Of a DNA stretch of 33,889 bases, positions 1 to 7,222 are shown piece after piece. Origin of the DNA: Nostoc sp. PA-18-2419 (lineage in GTDB: Bacteria > Cyanobacteriota > Cyanobacteriia > Cyanobacteriales > Nostocaceae); the NCBI RefSeq assembly GCF_005869855.1, contig NZ_SZNH01000006.1, positions 90,384 to 124,272 of the forward strand. The letters run 5' to 3'. Both the position numbers and the translations under genes were made by a program. The first letter of the stretch is position 1; each line of letters begins with the position of its first letter. The notes under the pieces were generated by a model, which did not search any database, was not told the DNA's origin, and saw only the letters and a program-made list of their open reading frames with translations.

Positions 1-465
1 TAAGTCAATTTCAAAATTTGTTTCATTTCTACCCACCATCACTACAGGAATGCCCAAAGTTTGTGCCAAAATCCCGTACATGGAGAAAGTGGGATTGGCA
101 ACGAGAATTGAACCTTCTCCTCCTAAACAGGTAGCGATTAACAAAGAGCGGATTAGTTCATCTGAACCATTGCCTACAGAAATATTGGCAGCGGTAAAGG
201 ATGATGAAACATCCGCTGATTCATTAACGTACTCGGCGATCGCATTCTTAAGTGTCTCATGTCCGCCATCAGGATAACGATTTGTTTCAATTACTTGCTG
301 ATATGTCCAGGCTAACTTTTCTTTTAATTGAGGCGGTAAATCATAGGGGCTTTCATTTGTATCAAGGCGATCTAACTGCGTTGGGACAGATGCTGCTGTA
401 TCGCTGCCAGGGTGGGGTTTGTAGGCGGTAAATTGTGCTAAATCTGGTCGGATGAAGGGAAGCAT
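1..465 (-). CDS. hisC: Histidinol-phosphate aminotransferase, N-terminal part (cut by window edge)
   Basis: This is a PLP-dependent class I/II aminotransferase of histidine biosynthesis, converting imidazole-acetol phosphate to histidinol phosphate with glutamate as amino donor. Only the first 155 codons are present; the gene continues beyond base 1. Read from the ATG at 463-465, the protein opens [17 protein letters not shown] and has the family features [11 protein letters not shown] (substrate-binding N-terminal stretch), NRYPDGG, and VGNGSDELI, which is part of the PLP phosphate-binding region. The Schiff-base lysine lies in the missing part. Upstream of the start is a short TTTTAGA heptamer array. 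Nothing suggests it is broken. A paralogous aromatic aminotransferase is possible because families overlap, but the N-terminal wording is typical of cyanobacterial HisC. Confidence 0.88.
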   Translation of the reverse strand, partial: MLPFIRPDLAQFTAYKPHPGSDTAASVPTQLDRLDTNESPYDLPPQLKEKLAWTYQQVIETNRYPDGGHETLKNAIAEYVNESADVSSSFTAANISVGNGSDELIRSLLIATCLGGEGSILVANPTFSMYGILAQTLGIPVVMVGRNETNFEIDL

Positions 466-470
466 ATCGG

Positions 471-498
471 TTTTAGATTTTAGATTTTAGATTTTAAA
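471..498. repeat. Heptamer tandem repeat TTTTAGA
   Basis: Three perfect copies of TTTTAGA (471-491) are followed by one variant TTTTAAA (492-498). It lies six bases upstream of the hisC start on the minus strand, so it would sit in its leader. It is one of the short tandemly repeated repetitive (STRR) arrays typical of heterocystous cyanobacteria. Confidence 0.85.
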
Positions 499-635
499 TC
501 AATACTGTTTACAAAAGTTTTAATTTCACTCAATGATTTTTAAGAGTGACTGAATATAGCCTTCATCGATCTACGAATTAAGTAGTACTTACTGCAAAAT
601 ATTTTAATTATATGTAAGTTTAATATTTTACAACT

Positions 636-1277
636 TCAAGGCAACTGGCAGAAGAGGCTAATTGCTTGCCAAATTTCTTCCACAACATTACCTAAAGCAT
701 GGTCACTATCGAATTCAACTAATTCCACCCAAGGACGCCAACGCTTAAAGTTACGACTTGCTTGAATGGGGATAACTTCATCATTCTTTCCGTGCAAAAT
801 CAGCGTAGGAATGAAACGTTGCAAAAGTTCCTCTTGGTATTGTGCTGCATCTGTCACAAAATCATAACTTAAGGGAAGCGATCGCCTTTCCCCATGGTGA
901 TACACCATAAGATATTTTTCTTGCTGCCAATGCTGTATTTCCTCATCTGTTAATTTCACTAACCAATGGGATAAAAACCCAAAAGCTGGGGCTAGCAAGA
1001 CTAAGCGTTGTACTTGTAAATGTTGCTGTGCTAGGTGGGCAGCAGTTAAACCACCCAAACTTGAGCCAATGAGCGTTACTGGTATAGAATCCTTCGGGAA
1101 TTCTGCTGCCACTTGAGCAATTTGACGGGTGATTGTCAACTGGGAAAAATCACCAGCATTCAAATCAGGAATTTTCAGTTCAGTGTGAATTTGGCTAAAG
1201 CGATCGCCTATGTACCGCGCTTTGGCAGATTTGGGACTGGAAGCAAAGCCATGTAAGTATATATACTGAGTAGGCAT
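636..1277 (-). CDS. YqiA/YcfP-like alpha/beta hydrolase (esterase)
   Basis: A 213-residue serine hydrolase of the YqiA/UPF0227-like alpha/beta fold group. The protein opens MPTQYIYLHGFASSPKS; the HGF motif (9-11) forms the oxyanion-hole side. The nucleophile elbow is GSSLGG (71-76, Ser73), the acid is probably Asp166 in HGKNDEVIP, and the base is His193 in SDHALGN, so the catalytic triad looks complete. There is no signal peptide, so it should act in the cytoplasm. The substrate is unknown; relatives cleave short acyl esters. It ends about 170 bases before hisC and lies downstream of gor on the same strand, separated by a repeat array, so co-transcription is possible but not shown. Length fits the family. 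Confidence 0.8.
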   Translation of the reverse strand: MPTQYIYLHGFASSPKSAKARYIGDRFSQIHTELKIPDLNAGDFSQLTITRQIAQVAAEFPKDSIPVTLIGSSLGGLTAAHLAQQHLQVQRLVLLAPAFGFLSHWLVKLTDEEIQHWQQEKYLMVYHHGERRSLPLSYDFVTDAAQYQEELLQRFIPTLILHGKNDEVIPIQASRNFKRWRPWVELVEFDSDHALGNVVEEIWQAISLFCQLP

Positions 1278-1290
1278 TCAAGTTTTTCCA

Positions 1291-1371
1291 TTGGGTCGTC
1301 CTTTGTCATTGGTCATTAGTTATTGACAAATGACAACAGACATTTGACAGATGACAAAGGACTAATGACCT
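1291..1371. repeat. STRR-derived repeat region with a perfect 12-bp inverted repeat
   Basis: The gap between the esterase gene and gor is built of degenerate heptamers (GTCATTG, GTCATTA, TGACAAA). It contains a perfect inverted repeat: GTCCTTTGTCAT at 1298-1309 and ATGACAAAGGAC at 1351-1362, with a nested CAAATG/CATTTG pair (1327-1332, 1341-1346). It lies three bases past the gor stop, so the gor transcript would end in or run through a hairpin. No T-run follows, so it is not a textbook terminator. Confidence 0.8.
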
Positions 1372-1373
1372 AG

Positions 1374-2750
1374 TTATCGCATTGTGACAAATTCTTCAGC
1401 TACCGAGGGATGAATGCCAACAGTAGCGTCAAAGTCTTTTTTGGTTGCGCCCATGTTGACAGCGATCGCCACACCTTGAATGATCTCAGCAGCATGTTCA
1501 CCCACCATGTGAGCGCCTAGCACTTTGTCAGTGTTGTTATCAACTACTAGCTTCATCATTGTTTTCTCTATCTTACCAGTCAAACTATGATACATCGGGC
1601 GAAAACGGCTACGATAAATTTTGACGGCATCACCTAATTTCTCCCGGGCTTCGGCTTCTGTCCAGCCTACTGTTGAGGCTTCCGGGGTAGAAAATACGGC
1701 TGTGGGCACATTTTGGTAATTGAAGGCTCGGCGACTATTGCCAAATTCGCTATCAGCAAAGGCGCGACCTTCACCAATTGCTACAGGAGTTAAATTAATT
1801 CGGTCAGTGACATCACCAACAGCAAAGATATTTGGTTGACTAGTTTGACTATATTCATTGACCGCGATCGCACCTGTGGTGTAATACCCTGGTCTTTCTA
1901 CAGAACTGGGCACGATATTAACTCCAGCGTTTTCTAAACTCAATCCATCTACATTGGGAGCGCGACCAGTGGCTACTAAAAACACATCGGCAATTACTGA
2001 TTCTTGGTTTTCCCCTGATAAAGTTAGCTTAAACCCTTGTGGTACACGTTCAATTACTTTTACGACATGATTCTTAATCAGCCGAATTCCGTGGTTTGTC
2101 ATCCCCTCTTCAATTTCTTTGGCGATGTCTTCATCGAACCCCTTTAAAATATTGTTACCTCTGCAAATTTGGGTTACCTCAGAACCCAAACCGCGCATAA
2201 TACAGGCAAATTCCGTGCCAATGTAACCAGCGCCAAGAATGACGATGTGTTTTGGTTGTTGTTTGAGATGAAAGATTTCGTTGGAGGTAATGCCGTATTC
2301 CATTCCTGGTAAATCCGGTTTCACAGGACGTCCGCCAACAGCAATTAAAATTTTGTCTGCTGTAATTTTACGTCCATCAAGTTCTACTGTGTGGGGGTCT
2401 ATAAATGCGGCGCGACCTGGAATTAATTCTACTCCTGCTTTTTCTAAAAGGCTGATATGTAATTGTGACAGTCGCCGAACTTCCTGGTCTATAGATGTAA
2501 TAAAATGTTCCCAGTCCAATTCTGTATTACCTACTTTCCAGCCATAGCCTGAGGCCTCAGTGAAGAGTGCAGGAAAGTGAGAGCCATAGACCATAAGTTT
2601 TTTGGGAATGCAACCGCGAATTACACAAGTGCCACCAACTAAATCATATTCAGCGATCGCCACTTTAGCTCCGTAGCTAGCCGCCCGTTTGGAAGCCGCT
2701 AAACCTCCAGAACCCGCACCAATTACAAACAGGTCGTAATCAAAAGTCAT
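1374..2750 (-). CDS. gor: Glutathione-disulfide reductase
   Basis: A 458-residue FAD-containing pyridine nucleotide-disulfide oxidoreductase that reduces oxidised glutathione with NADPH in the cytoplasm. An FAD-binding GAGSGG lies at residues 11-16. The redox-active disulfide is in GGTCVIRGCIPKKL (Cys42 and Cys47). A second dinucleotide fold GAGYIG is at 173-178, and the FAD-binding FAVGDVT motif is in the C-terminal half. The catalytic HPSVAEE (His447/Glu452 pair) is close to the C-terminus. The arginine following the second fold (CRGNN) fits NADPH rather than NADH. Mycothiol or trypanothione reductases are alternatives by family, but cyanobacteria use glutathione and the active-site wording matches glutathione reductase. 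ATG at 2748-2750; complete. Confidence 0.95.
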   Translation of the reverse strand: MTFDYDLFVIGAGSGGLAASKRAASYGAKVAIAEYDLVGGTCVIRGCIPKKLMVYGSHFPALFTEASGYGWKVGNTELDWEHFITSIDQEVRRLSQLHISLLEKAGVELIPGRAAFIDPHTVELDGRKITADKILIAVGGRPVKPDLPGMEYGITSNEIFHLKQQPKHIVILGAGYIGTEFACIMRGLGSEVTQICRGNNILKGFDEDIAKEIEEGMTNHGIRLIKNHVVKVIERVPQGFKLTLSGENQESVIADVFLVATGRAPNVDGLSLENAGVNIVPSSVERPGYYTTGAIAVNEYSQTSQPNIFAVGDVTDRINLTPVAIGEGRAFADSEFGNSRRAFNYQNVPTAVFSTPEASTVGWTEAEAREKLGDAVKIYRSRFRPMYHSLTGKIEKTMMKLVVDNNTDKVLGAHMVGEHAAEIIQGVAIAVNMGATKKDFDATVGIHPSVAEEFVTMR

Positions 2751-3054
2751 AAATTTTTGTATCTCTCTAGCAAGAAGTTAGTTCCTAGTAACTTTCACGC
2801 AGAACGTAATTCAACTATATAAGGATATCTGGTGAATCCTGTGTAAGTCCTGTCCTTGATTTAATCTAGCGTTAGCAGATACTCTCTGGTGGTAGGGAAT
2901 ATCACTTTTTGCTTTAGTGAGTGTAGAGGCAGTAGTTAAAATTTCTGATAGTTCTGCCTCTGGTATAGGGTATAAATTTATCCTTTCATTAGGTTTGAAA
3001 AACTAAGTTTAGAAAATACTACTGAACTCTGAAAGTCTTAGCAAAAAAGTTAGC
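2751..3054. other. Intergenic gap between gor and the FecR-domain gene
   Basis: About 300 AT-rich bases with no convincing reading frame. It must hold the gor promoter (minus strand) and the 3' end of the FecR-gene transcript. I see no strong terminator hairpin and no repeat family I recognise. Confidence 0.5.
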
Positions 3055-4353
3055 TCAAGTTGTCTCCGGTGCAGGTGGCGTTGGTTGTGGGGTAGTAGTT
3101 CCCGACCCAGTAGGTGGTGTTGGTTCTGGAGTAGTAGTTCCCGACCCAGTAGGTGGTGTTGGTTCTGGAGTAGTAGTTCCCGACCCAGTAGGTGGTGTTG
3201 GTTCTGGAGTAGTAGTTCCCGACCCAGTAGGTGGTGTTGGTTCTGGAGTAGTAGTTCCTGACCCAGTAGGTGGTGTTGGTTCTGGGATAGTAGTTCCCGA
3301 CCCACTAGGTGGCGTTGGTTGTGGGATAGTAGTTCCCGACCCACTAGGTGGCGTTGGTTGTGGGGTGATAGTTACTGACCCAGTGGGTGTTGGCTGAACC
3401 AAAGGAGTTTGAGGTTTGGTTATGGTTCCAGTAGAATCAACATTAGCGTTATTATTACTAGTTGTATTACCCTGCCTATTATTTAATAGGATTTGTCCTG
3501 TTTCTTCAAAGGAGTTTACTGAGGAATCATCTTTAATAGGGTCTACAGCGGGAGCATTCGTGACAATATCGTTGGTCACAGAATTTTCAGGGCTAGCAGT
3601 TAATTGTAAGAAAGATGGGTTTTCAACTACTCCCTGACCTGTTACTGGCGACTGTGCTTGTAAAGCCGTAGCAGTTTCAGCTTGAACGCTGGCGATCGCT
3701 GGGTCAGCATTAGGTGTAACATTTTGCCTAGTTAAATCAAGTCCCCGAACCAGATCGCTCGTTTCATAAAAACTTCTCAGATCAAAATCGTATAAACCCT
3801 GAAATTTACCTTTAACTATAACCATCAGCTGTCCTGCTTGCAGCATCTGAGTTTGAGAAGCTTCCTTATTAGAAACTTCAATGCCACTATTTGTTAGCGC
3901 ACCGACAATCGTAGTATCTGTTTGTTGGTCGTAGCGTACAAATAATGCTGAACCACGAATTGCCGCTGCTGCACTTGGCGTTTGTATACGTGTTTGCCCC
4001 CTTCCAGGTGGTATAAGCAGCAACGCAGTCCCGTTTGACAGTCTAAAGCTGCGAGTCTTGGGCAAAAATTGAAATATCGCCTGTTCCCCAACTCTTGCCA
4101 AAGAGCCATCGTTAAACCGCAAGTCAGCTAACGAAGCTCGACCAGTTGATAATCCATCCCCAGGAATCATTGCATCTGATTTTTGTGCCGGACGCTTTTT
4201 GAGTTTGTTTTTGGGTATTAGTTGTACTAAGTTGCGGAGATTCTGAATCTCAGCTCGTGTTAAAGGAGTTACGGCACTTACCCGATTTGGCAAAGGCAGT
4301 ACCATAATTCCCCATAAGCTTATTACTAATAGTGGTAATGATTTATTAATCAT
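3055..4353 (-). CDS. Secreted FecR-domain protein with C-terminal Pro/Thr/Gly repeats
   Basis: A 432-residue exported protein. I start it at the ATG 4351-4353 because the longer frame begins at a TTG (4375-4377) and the ATG gives a clean signal peptide: MINKSL, a hydrophobic core, and cleavage near NRVSA (about residue 27). Residues about 60-170 match the FecR domain, with STGRASLADLRFNDGS, a run of short beta-strands, and TPSAAAAIRGSALFVR. A low-complexity linker follows. Eight 13-residue repeats of the type PEPTPPTGSGTTT fill about 323-427, coded by a 39-bp minisatellite. Classical FecR is a sigma-regulator of iron transport; cyanobacterial proteins of this build have no sigma factor beside them, as here, and their role is unknown. 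A divergent beta-barrel gene lies about 620 bases upstream, suggesting a shared envelope function (inference). Confidence 0.75.
   Translation of the reverse strand: MINKSLPLLVISLWGIMVLPLPNRVSAVTPLTRAEIQNLRNLVQLIPKNKLKKRPAQKSDAMIPGDGLSTGRASLADLRFNDGSLARVGEQAIFQFLPKTRSFRLSNGTALLLIPPGRGQTRIQTPSAAAAIRGSALFVRYDQQTDTTIVGALTNSGIEVSNKEASQTQMLQAGQLMVIVKGKFQGLYDFDLRSFYETSDLVRGLDLTRQNVTPNADPAIASVQAETATALQAQSPVTGQGVVENPSFLQLTASPENSVTNDIVTNAPAVDPIKDDSSVNSFEETGQILLNNRQGNTTSNNNANVDSTGTITKPQTPLVQPTPTGSVTITPQPTPPSGSGTTIPQPTPPSGSGTTIPEPTPPTGSGTTTPEPTPPTGSGTTTPEPTPPTGSGTTTPEPTPPTGSGTTTPEPTPPTGSGTTTPQPTPPAPETT
3074..3385. repeat. 39-bp minisatellite, eight units, inside the FecR-domain gene
   Basis: Eight head-to-tail 39-bp units at 3074, 3113, 3152, 3191, 3230, 3269, 3308 and 3347, plus a short partial unit. 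Units 2-5 are nearly identical on the + strand (GGTGGTGTTGGTTCTGGAGT...); units 1 and 6-8 carry substitutions. The unit length is 13 codons, so copy-number changes keep frame and alter only the length of a Pro/Thr/Gly stalk. Confidence 0.95.
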
Positions 4354-4977
4354 AGTTTGATAATTTATAAACTTCAATTAATACCAAAAATACTGAATTT
4401 TTCAGCTGTGGGTAATTTTTATAGCCACTTTTTGAGGTAAATTTATCTGCACTTTAGTTTACATTTAACAAATAAAATAAACAACCTCTAAAGATGTATT
4501 GAGTTTCTTTAGCTTTTTATTCTGAAATTTACGTTTAATGAAACTAAATATAAAGCAGCTTTAAAACTTAATGAATGATACAAATAACTAAATGCACAAT
4601 AATTTAGAGGATATCTCTTGAAATATTAAATATTTTATTTATCACCAACTCTGCTAAATCACCTGAAAGTTTCCGTATAATAGTCATTGTTTCTCAGTTT
4701 TCATTGTAAAAGTTTGAGTAATGTTGATATTTTGTAACATAGCTCTATTTATTTCCGCCTACTGATTTAACAATAATTGAGATAGCCTTGTATGATAACA
4801 GATGATTCAGGCAACAAAGTCTAGGAATAAATCCAAAAAACTGCAATATGAATTTGTAGCTCTAAGTATATACCTAAAAAGCTGAGTTAGCTACACTCAA
4901 TTGTATTTTCTGAATCGGAACTTATGATGCAGCTTTTAGGTCTATATTCGCCAAAGGCGCTCAACGCGATCTAACAG
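4354..4977. other. AT-rich divergent intergenic region (FecR gene / beta-barrel gene)
   Basis: A gap of 624 bases between divergent starts. It is strongly AT-rich and has no reading frame that looks coding. Promoters for both genes should lie here; I cannot place -10/-35 boxes with confidence. Close to the plus-strand start, about 4949-4971, is a GC-richer patch (CGCCAAAGGCGCTCAACGCG) resembling part of a Nostoc dispersed repeat. Confidence 0.5.
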
Positions 4978-6225
4978 ATGCAACTCAAGAACTGGAAAAA
5001 TTTATTTTTTTGGATTTTGTTAGCTTCCAGTTGTGGAAGCTGTTGTTGCATTAGAGTTGATGCAGCGGAATCTGCAAATCATGATTTGGGATCAATGAGT
5101 TACGCCCTCTCCCCGACTTCTCTACAAGACGCAACGCCAATAGCACAGCGAGTTAGGAAAGAATGGGCGGCTTGGAATCAAGTAGCACTAGAAATTACAC
5201 AAGCCCAACCAGCACCAAACCAAGAACCGGGGGATACTCCAGCAGAAAATGACCCGCCGCCGCTAGAATCGCAGCCGAGTAATTTGCCTATATCTCCTCC
5301 AGACTCAACACAACAACTATTGAATCCACCTGACTTCAATCGTTCTCAAAGGCTAGAGAGACTAAGAAACCTGCTACAACAGCCAAAACAGCCGCTTGAG
5401 TCTAATAGCGCACGCGAACTTGGGTTGCGCGTGCGCTTACGACCCTTAGAACAACAGCCACTCCCACCGCAACCTGTGTCTAAGTTTAAACCCATCGGCT
5501 ATCTACAAGGTCGTGTAGGTTACTTCCAGACGACTAACATTTTTTCCTCAAAAGATAATCCCATAGAAGATGGTTTAATTATTTCTGGGCTGACACTATC
5601 CTCTGCATATTTTCCTATAGGATCTAAAACTTATTTAAACGGCTCAATTGATGGCAATATCATTCGTTATCTAGATCAGTCACAATACCATTACAACCAG
5701 TTAAGATTTAATCTCAGTCTTTACCGACAGCTCTCGAGGCGAATGTACGGAGAACTCAATTTCAGTAATCAGCAGTTATTTTATGCCAATAACAGTGCTC
5801 ACCCCAACAGCTTCAATGCAGGCGATCGCTTTTTAAACGAAAGTTCCGTACAACTGTCTTTCGGACGCCGAGATCCCTTAACCTCAAGATTAGTCTTAGA
5901 TAGCTTCTACGAACTAAGTGTAAATTTTGCCGATCCCCTAAGTCGCAGTCGGATTATCAATTCTTTTTGGTTTTCTCTAAACTACTACTTGCAAAAGCCT
6001 CTGCAAGTTGGTATTGACTACCAGGGAAACTTCTCTGACTTTACCCAGCGCGATCGAGAAGACCAATTTCATCGGCTATTTGGGCATTTAAATTACCGAA
6101 TATCCGATTTCAGCAGCATGAATGTCCAGACTGGGTTTACTTTAGGTAGTTCAACCGCCCAAAATATTGATTTTGACAGCTGGTTCTTCAGTATTAATTA
6201 CAGTTTGGAATTAGGTCGGTTTTGA
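4978..6225 (+). CDS. Predicted outer-membrane beta-barrel protein
   Basis: A 415-residue exported protein of no named family that I recognise. The N-terminus MQLKNWKNLFFWILLASSCG is a signal peptide, with likely cleavage near RVDA (about residue 29); the Cys cluster CGSCCC in its end is unusual. Residues about 75-165 are rich in Pro, Gln and Asn, a flexible periplasmic linker. From about 168 to the end, alternating polar and aromatic residues in short strands (YLQGRVGYFQT, YLNGSIDGNI, LRFNLSLYRQL, MYGELNFSN, FSINYSLELGRF) indicate a beta-barrel. The protein ends in Phe, the usual outer-membrane insertion signal. No POTRA, plug, OprB or porin SLH domain is visible, so it is not a standard cyanobacterial porin. 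The divergent FecR-domain gene is the obvious candidate partner (inference). Confidence 0.68.
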   Translation: MQLKNWKNLFFWILLASSCGSCCCIRVDAAESANHDLGSMSYALSPTSLQDATPIAQRVRKEWAAWNQVALEITQAQPAPNQEPGDTPAENDPPPLESQPSNLPISPPDSTQQLLNPPDFNRSQRLERLRNLLQQPKQPLESNSARELGLRVRLRPLEQQPLPPQPVSKFKPIGYLQGRVGYFQTTNIFSSKDNPIEDGLIISGLTLSSAYFPIGSKTYLNGSIDGNIIRYLDQSQYHYNQLRFNLSLYRQLSRRMYGELNFSNQQLFYANNSAHPNSFNAGDRFLNESSVQLSFGRRDPLTSRLVLDSFYELSVNFADPLSRSRIINSFWFSLNYYLQKPLQVGIDYQGNFSDFTQRDREDQFHRLFGHLNYRISDFSSMNVQTGFTLGSSTAQNIDFDSWFFSINYSLELGRF

Positions 6226-6232
6226 AATTTGT

Positions 6233-6362
6233 GATTAGTCATTAGTCATTTATCATTTATCTTCTGTTACAGAGTTTTAATCGCAGAAAATCTTCGAGCT
6301 AACTTCGCACTTTGTTTTTTGTCCTTTCTAAATAACTAATGACCAATGACTAATAACTAATC
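6233..6362. repeat. Convergent STRR pair with 18-bp inverted arms
   Basis: TAGTCAT-type heptamers just after the beta-barrel gene (6233-6250) are mirrored by heptamers at 6345-6362. The 18-base arms match 17 of 18 positions as inverted repeats. The right arm overlaps the last codons and the stop of the sulfurtransferase gene (stop at 6350-6352). A transcript from either side could fold into a long stem, so this may serve as a bidirectional end for two convergent genes. Confidence 0.75.
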
Positions 6363-7168
6363 CAATCGCTCCAGCTACCAGCATAAAGTTTTCCCTTGCT
6401 AATGCCAGCTAATTCTAGAGAAAGTAAGTTTACACAAGCAGTAACGCCGGAACCGCAATAAACTAAGATTTCTTGGGCTGTTTCTAAGTTCTCCCACCGA
6501 CGGCGCTGTTCGGCTTGCGGGAGTAGGTAGCCAGTAGAGTCTGTAACTTCTCGCCAAGGATAGTTAACCGCACCAGGAATATGTCCAGCAATTTTATCAA
6601 TTGATTCTCCTTCACCTCGGTAGCGATCGCTTTCTCTAGAATCTACTAAGACTACATCTGGTTTATCTTTGCGGCTTTTCACGGCTGTAATATCTACAAC
6701 TTTTTCTGTTTGCACTTGAGATACAAATGTCGCCATCTGCGGTTGAGGAATAACATCTGTAACCGGATACCCAGCTTTTTGCCATCCAGTGAAGCCTCCA
6801 TCGAGTACTGCTACTTGTTCGTGTCCTAGATAGCGTAACAACCACCACAAACGAGCCGCAAAAGCAAAGCGGGAATCATCATAAGCTACAACTAGAGTTT
6901 TTTGGTAATTCACCCCTATCGTTGCAAATTTATTAGCGATATCATCAGGGTTAGGTAGAGGATGTCTCCCGCCATGCTTACCCACTGGACTGGAAAGATC
7001 CTGGTTTAAATCAAGATAATATGACCCCTTAATATGACTTGTTAGGTACTGTTGTTGTCCTAATTGCGGTTCGGCTAGAGAAAAGCGACAATCCACGATC
7101 GCTACTTGCGGATCTTCTAGGTGTTCAAACAGCCAAGTTGGCGAAACAACAAATTGGGTATTGGTCAT
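6350..7168 (-). CDS. sseA: 3-mercaptopyruvate / thiosulfate sulfurtransferase (two rhodanese domains)
   Basis: A 272-residue tandem rhodanese that moves sulfane sulfur from 3-mercaptopyruvate (or thiosulfate) to thiols or cyanide. The inactive N-terminal rhodanese domain spans about 5-135 (VAIVDCRFSL, HIKGSYYLDLN, VLDGGFTGWQKAGYP) and the catalytic domain about 155-270 (VVLVDSRESDRYRGE, HIPGAVNYPW). The active-site loop is CGSGVTAC with Cys238. Cys-Gly-Ser-Gly is the mercaptopyruvate-type loop, whereas thiosulfate enzymes usually have CRKGV. Both ends lie in heptamer repeats: the ATG is in ATTGGTCAT read on the minus strand, and the last residues ISY plus the TAG come from ATTAGTTATTAG. It is divergent from the tRNA methyltransferase gene, with 54 bases between starts. 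Confidence 0.9.
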   Translation of the reverse strand: MTNTQFVVSPTWLFEHLEDPQVAIVDCRFSLAEPQLGQQQYLTSHIKGSYYLDLNQDLSSPVGKHGGRHPLPNPDDIANKFATIGVNYQKTLVVAYDDSRFAFAARLWWLLRYLGHEQVAVLDGGFTGWQKAGYPVTDVIPQPQMATFVSQVQTEKVVDITAVKSRKDKPDVVLVDSRESDRYRGEGESIDKIAGHIPGAVNYPWREVTDSTGYLLPQAEQRRRWENLETAQEILVYCGSGVTACVNLLSLELAGISKGKLYAGSWSDWISY

Positions 7169-7191
7169 AGGGCATGGGGGATTGATAATTT

Positions 7192-7213
7192 GCTAATGAC
7201 TAATGACAAATTT
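7192..7213. repeat. Short STRR heptamers upstream of mnmD
   Basis: Two TAATGAC heptamers in tandem follow the divergent sulfurtransferase start; an inverted heptamer (ATTGGTCAT, 7160-7168) carries that gene's ATG. The array supplies an in-frame ATG at 7196 upstream of the mnmD start that I chose at 7223, which is a trap for automatic start calling. Confidence 0.65.
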
Positions 7214-7222
7214 ATTTACAAG

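Noticed and set aside
3009..3344. 111-codon minus-strand frame with GRELLLQNQHHLL repeats
   Set aside because: It is the second reading frame of the 39-bp minisatellite. A 13-codon unit without a stop stays open in other frames too, so the frame is an artefact inside the FecR-domain gene.
7121..7222. N-terminal extension of the tRNA methyltransferase frame
   Set aside because: It overlaps the sulfurtransferase start on the other strand and consists partly of heptamer repeat; the conserved protein begins at 7223.
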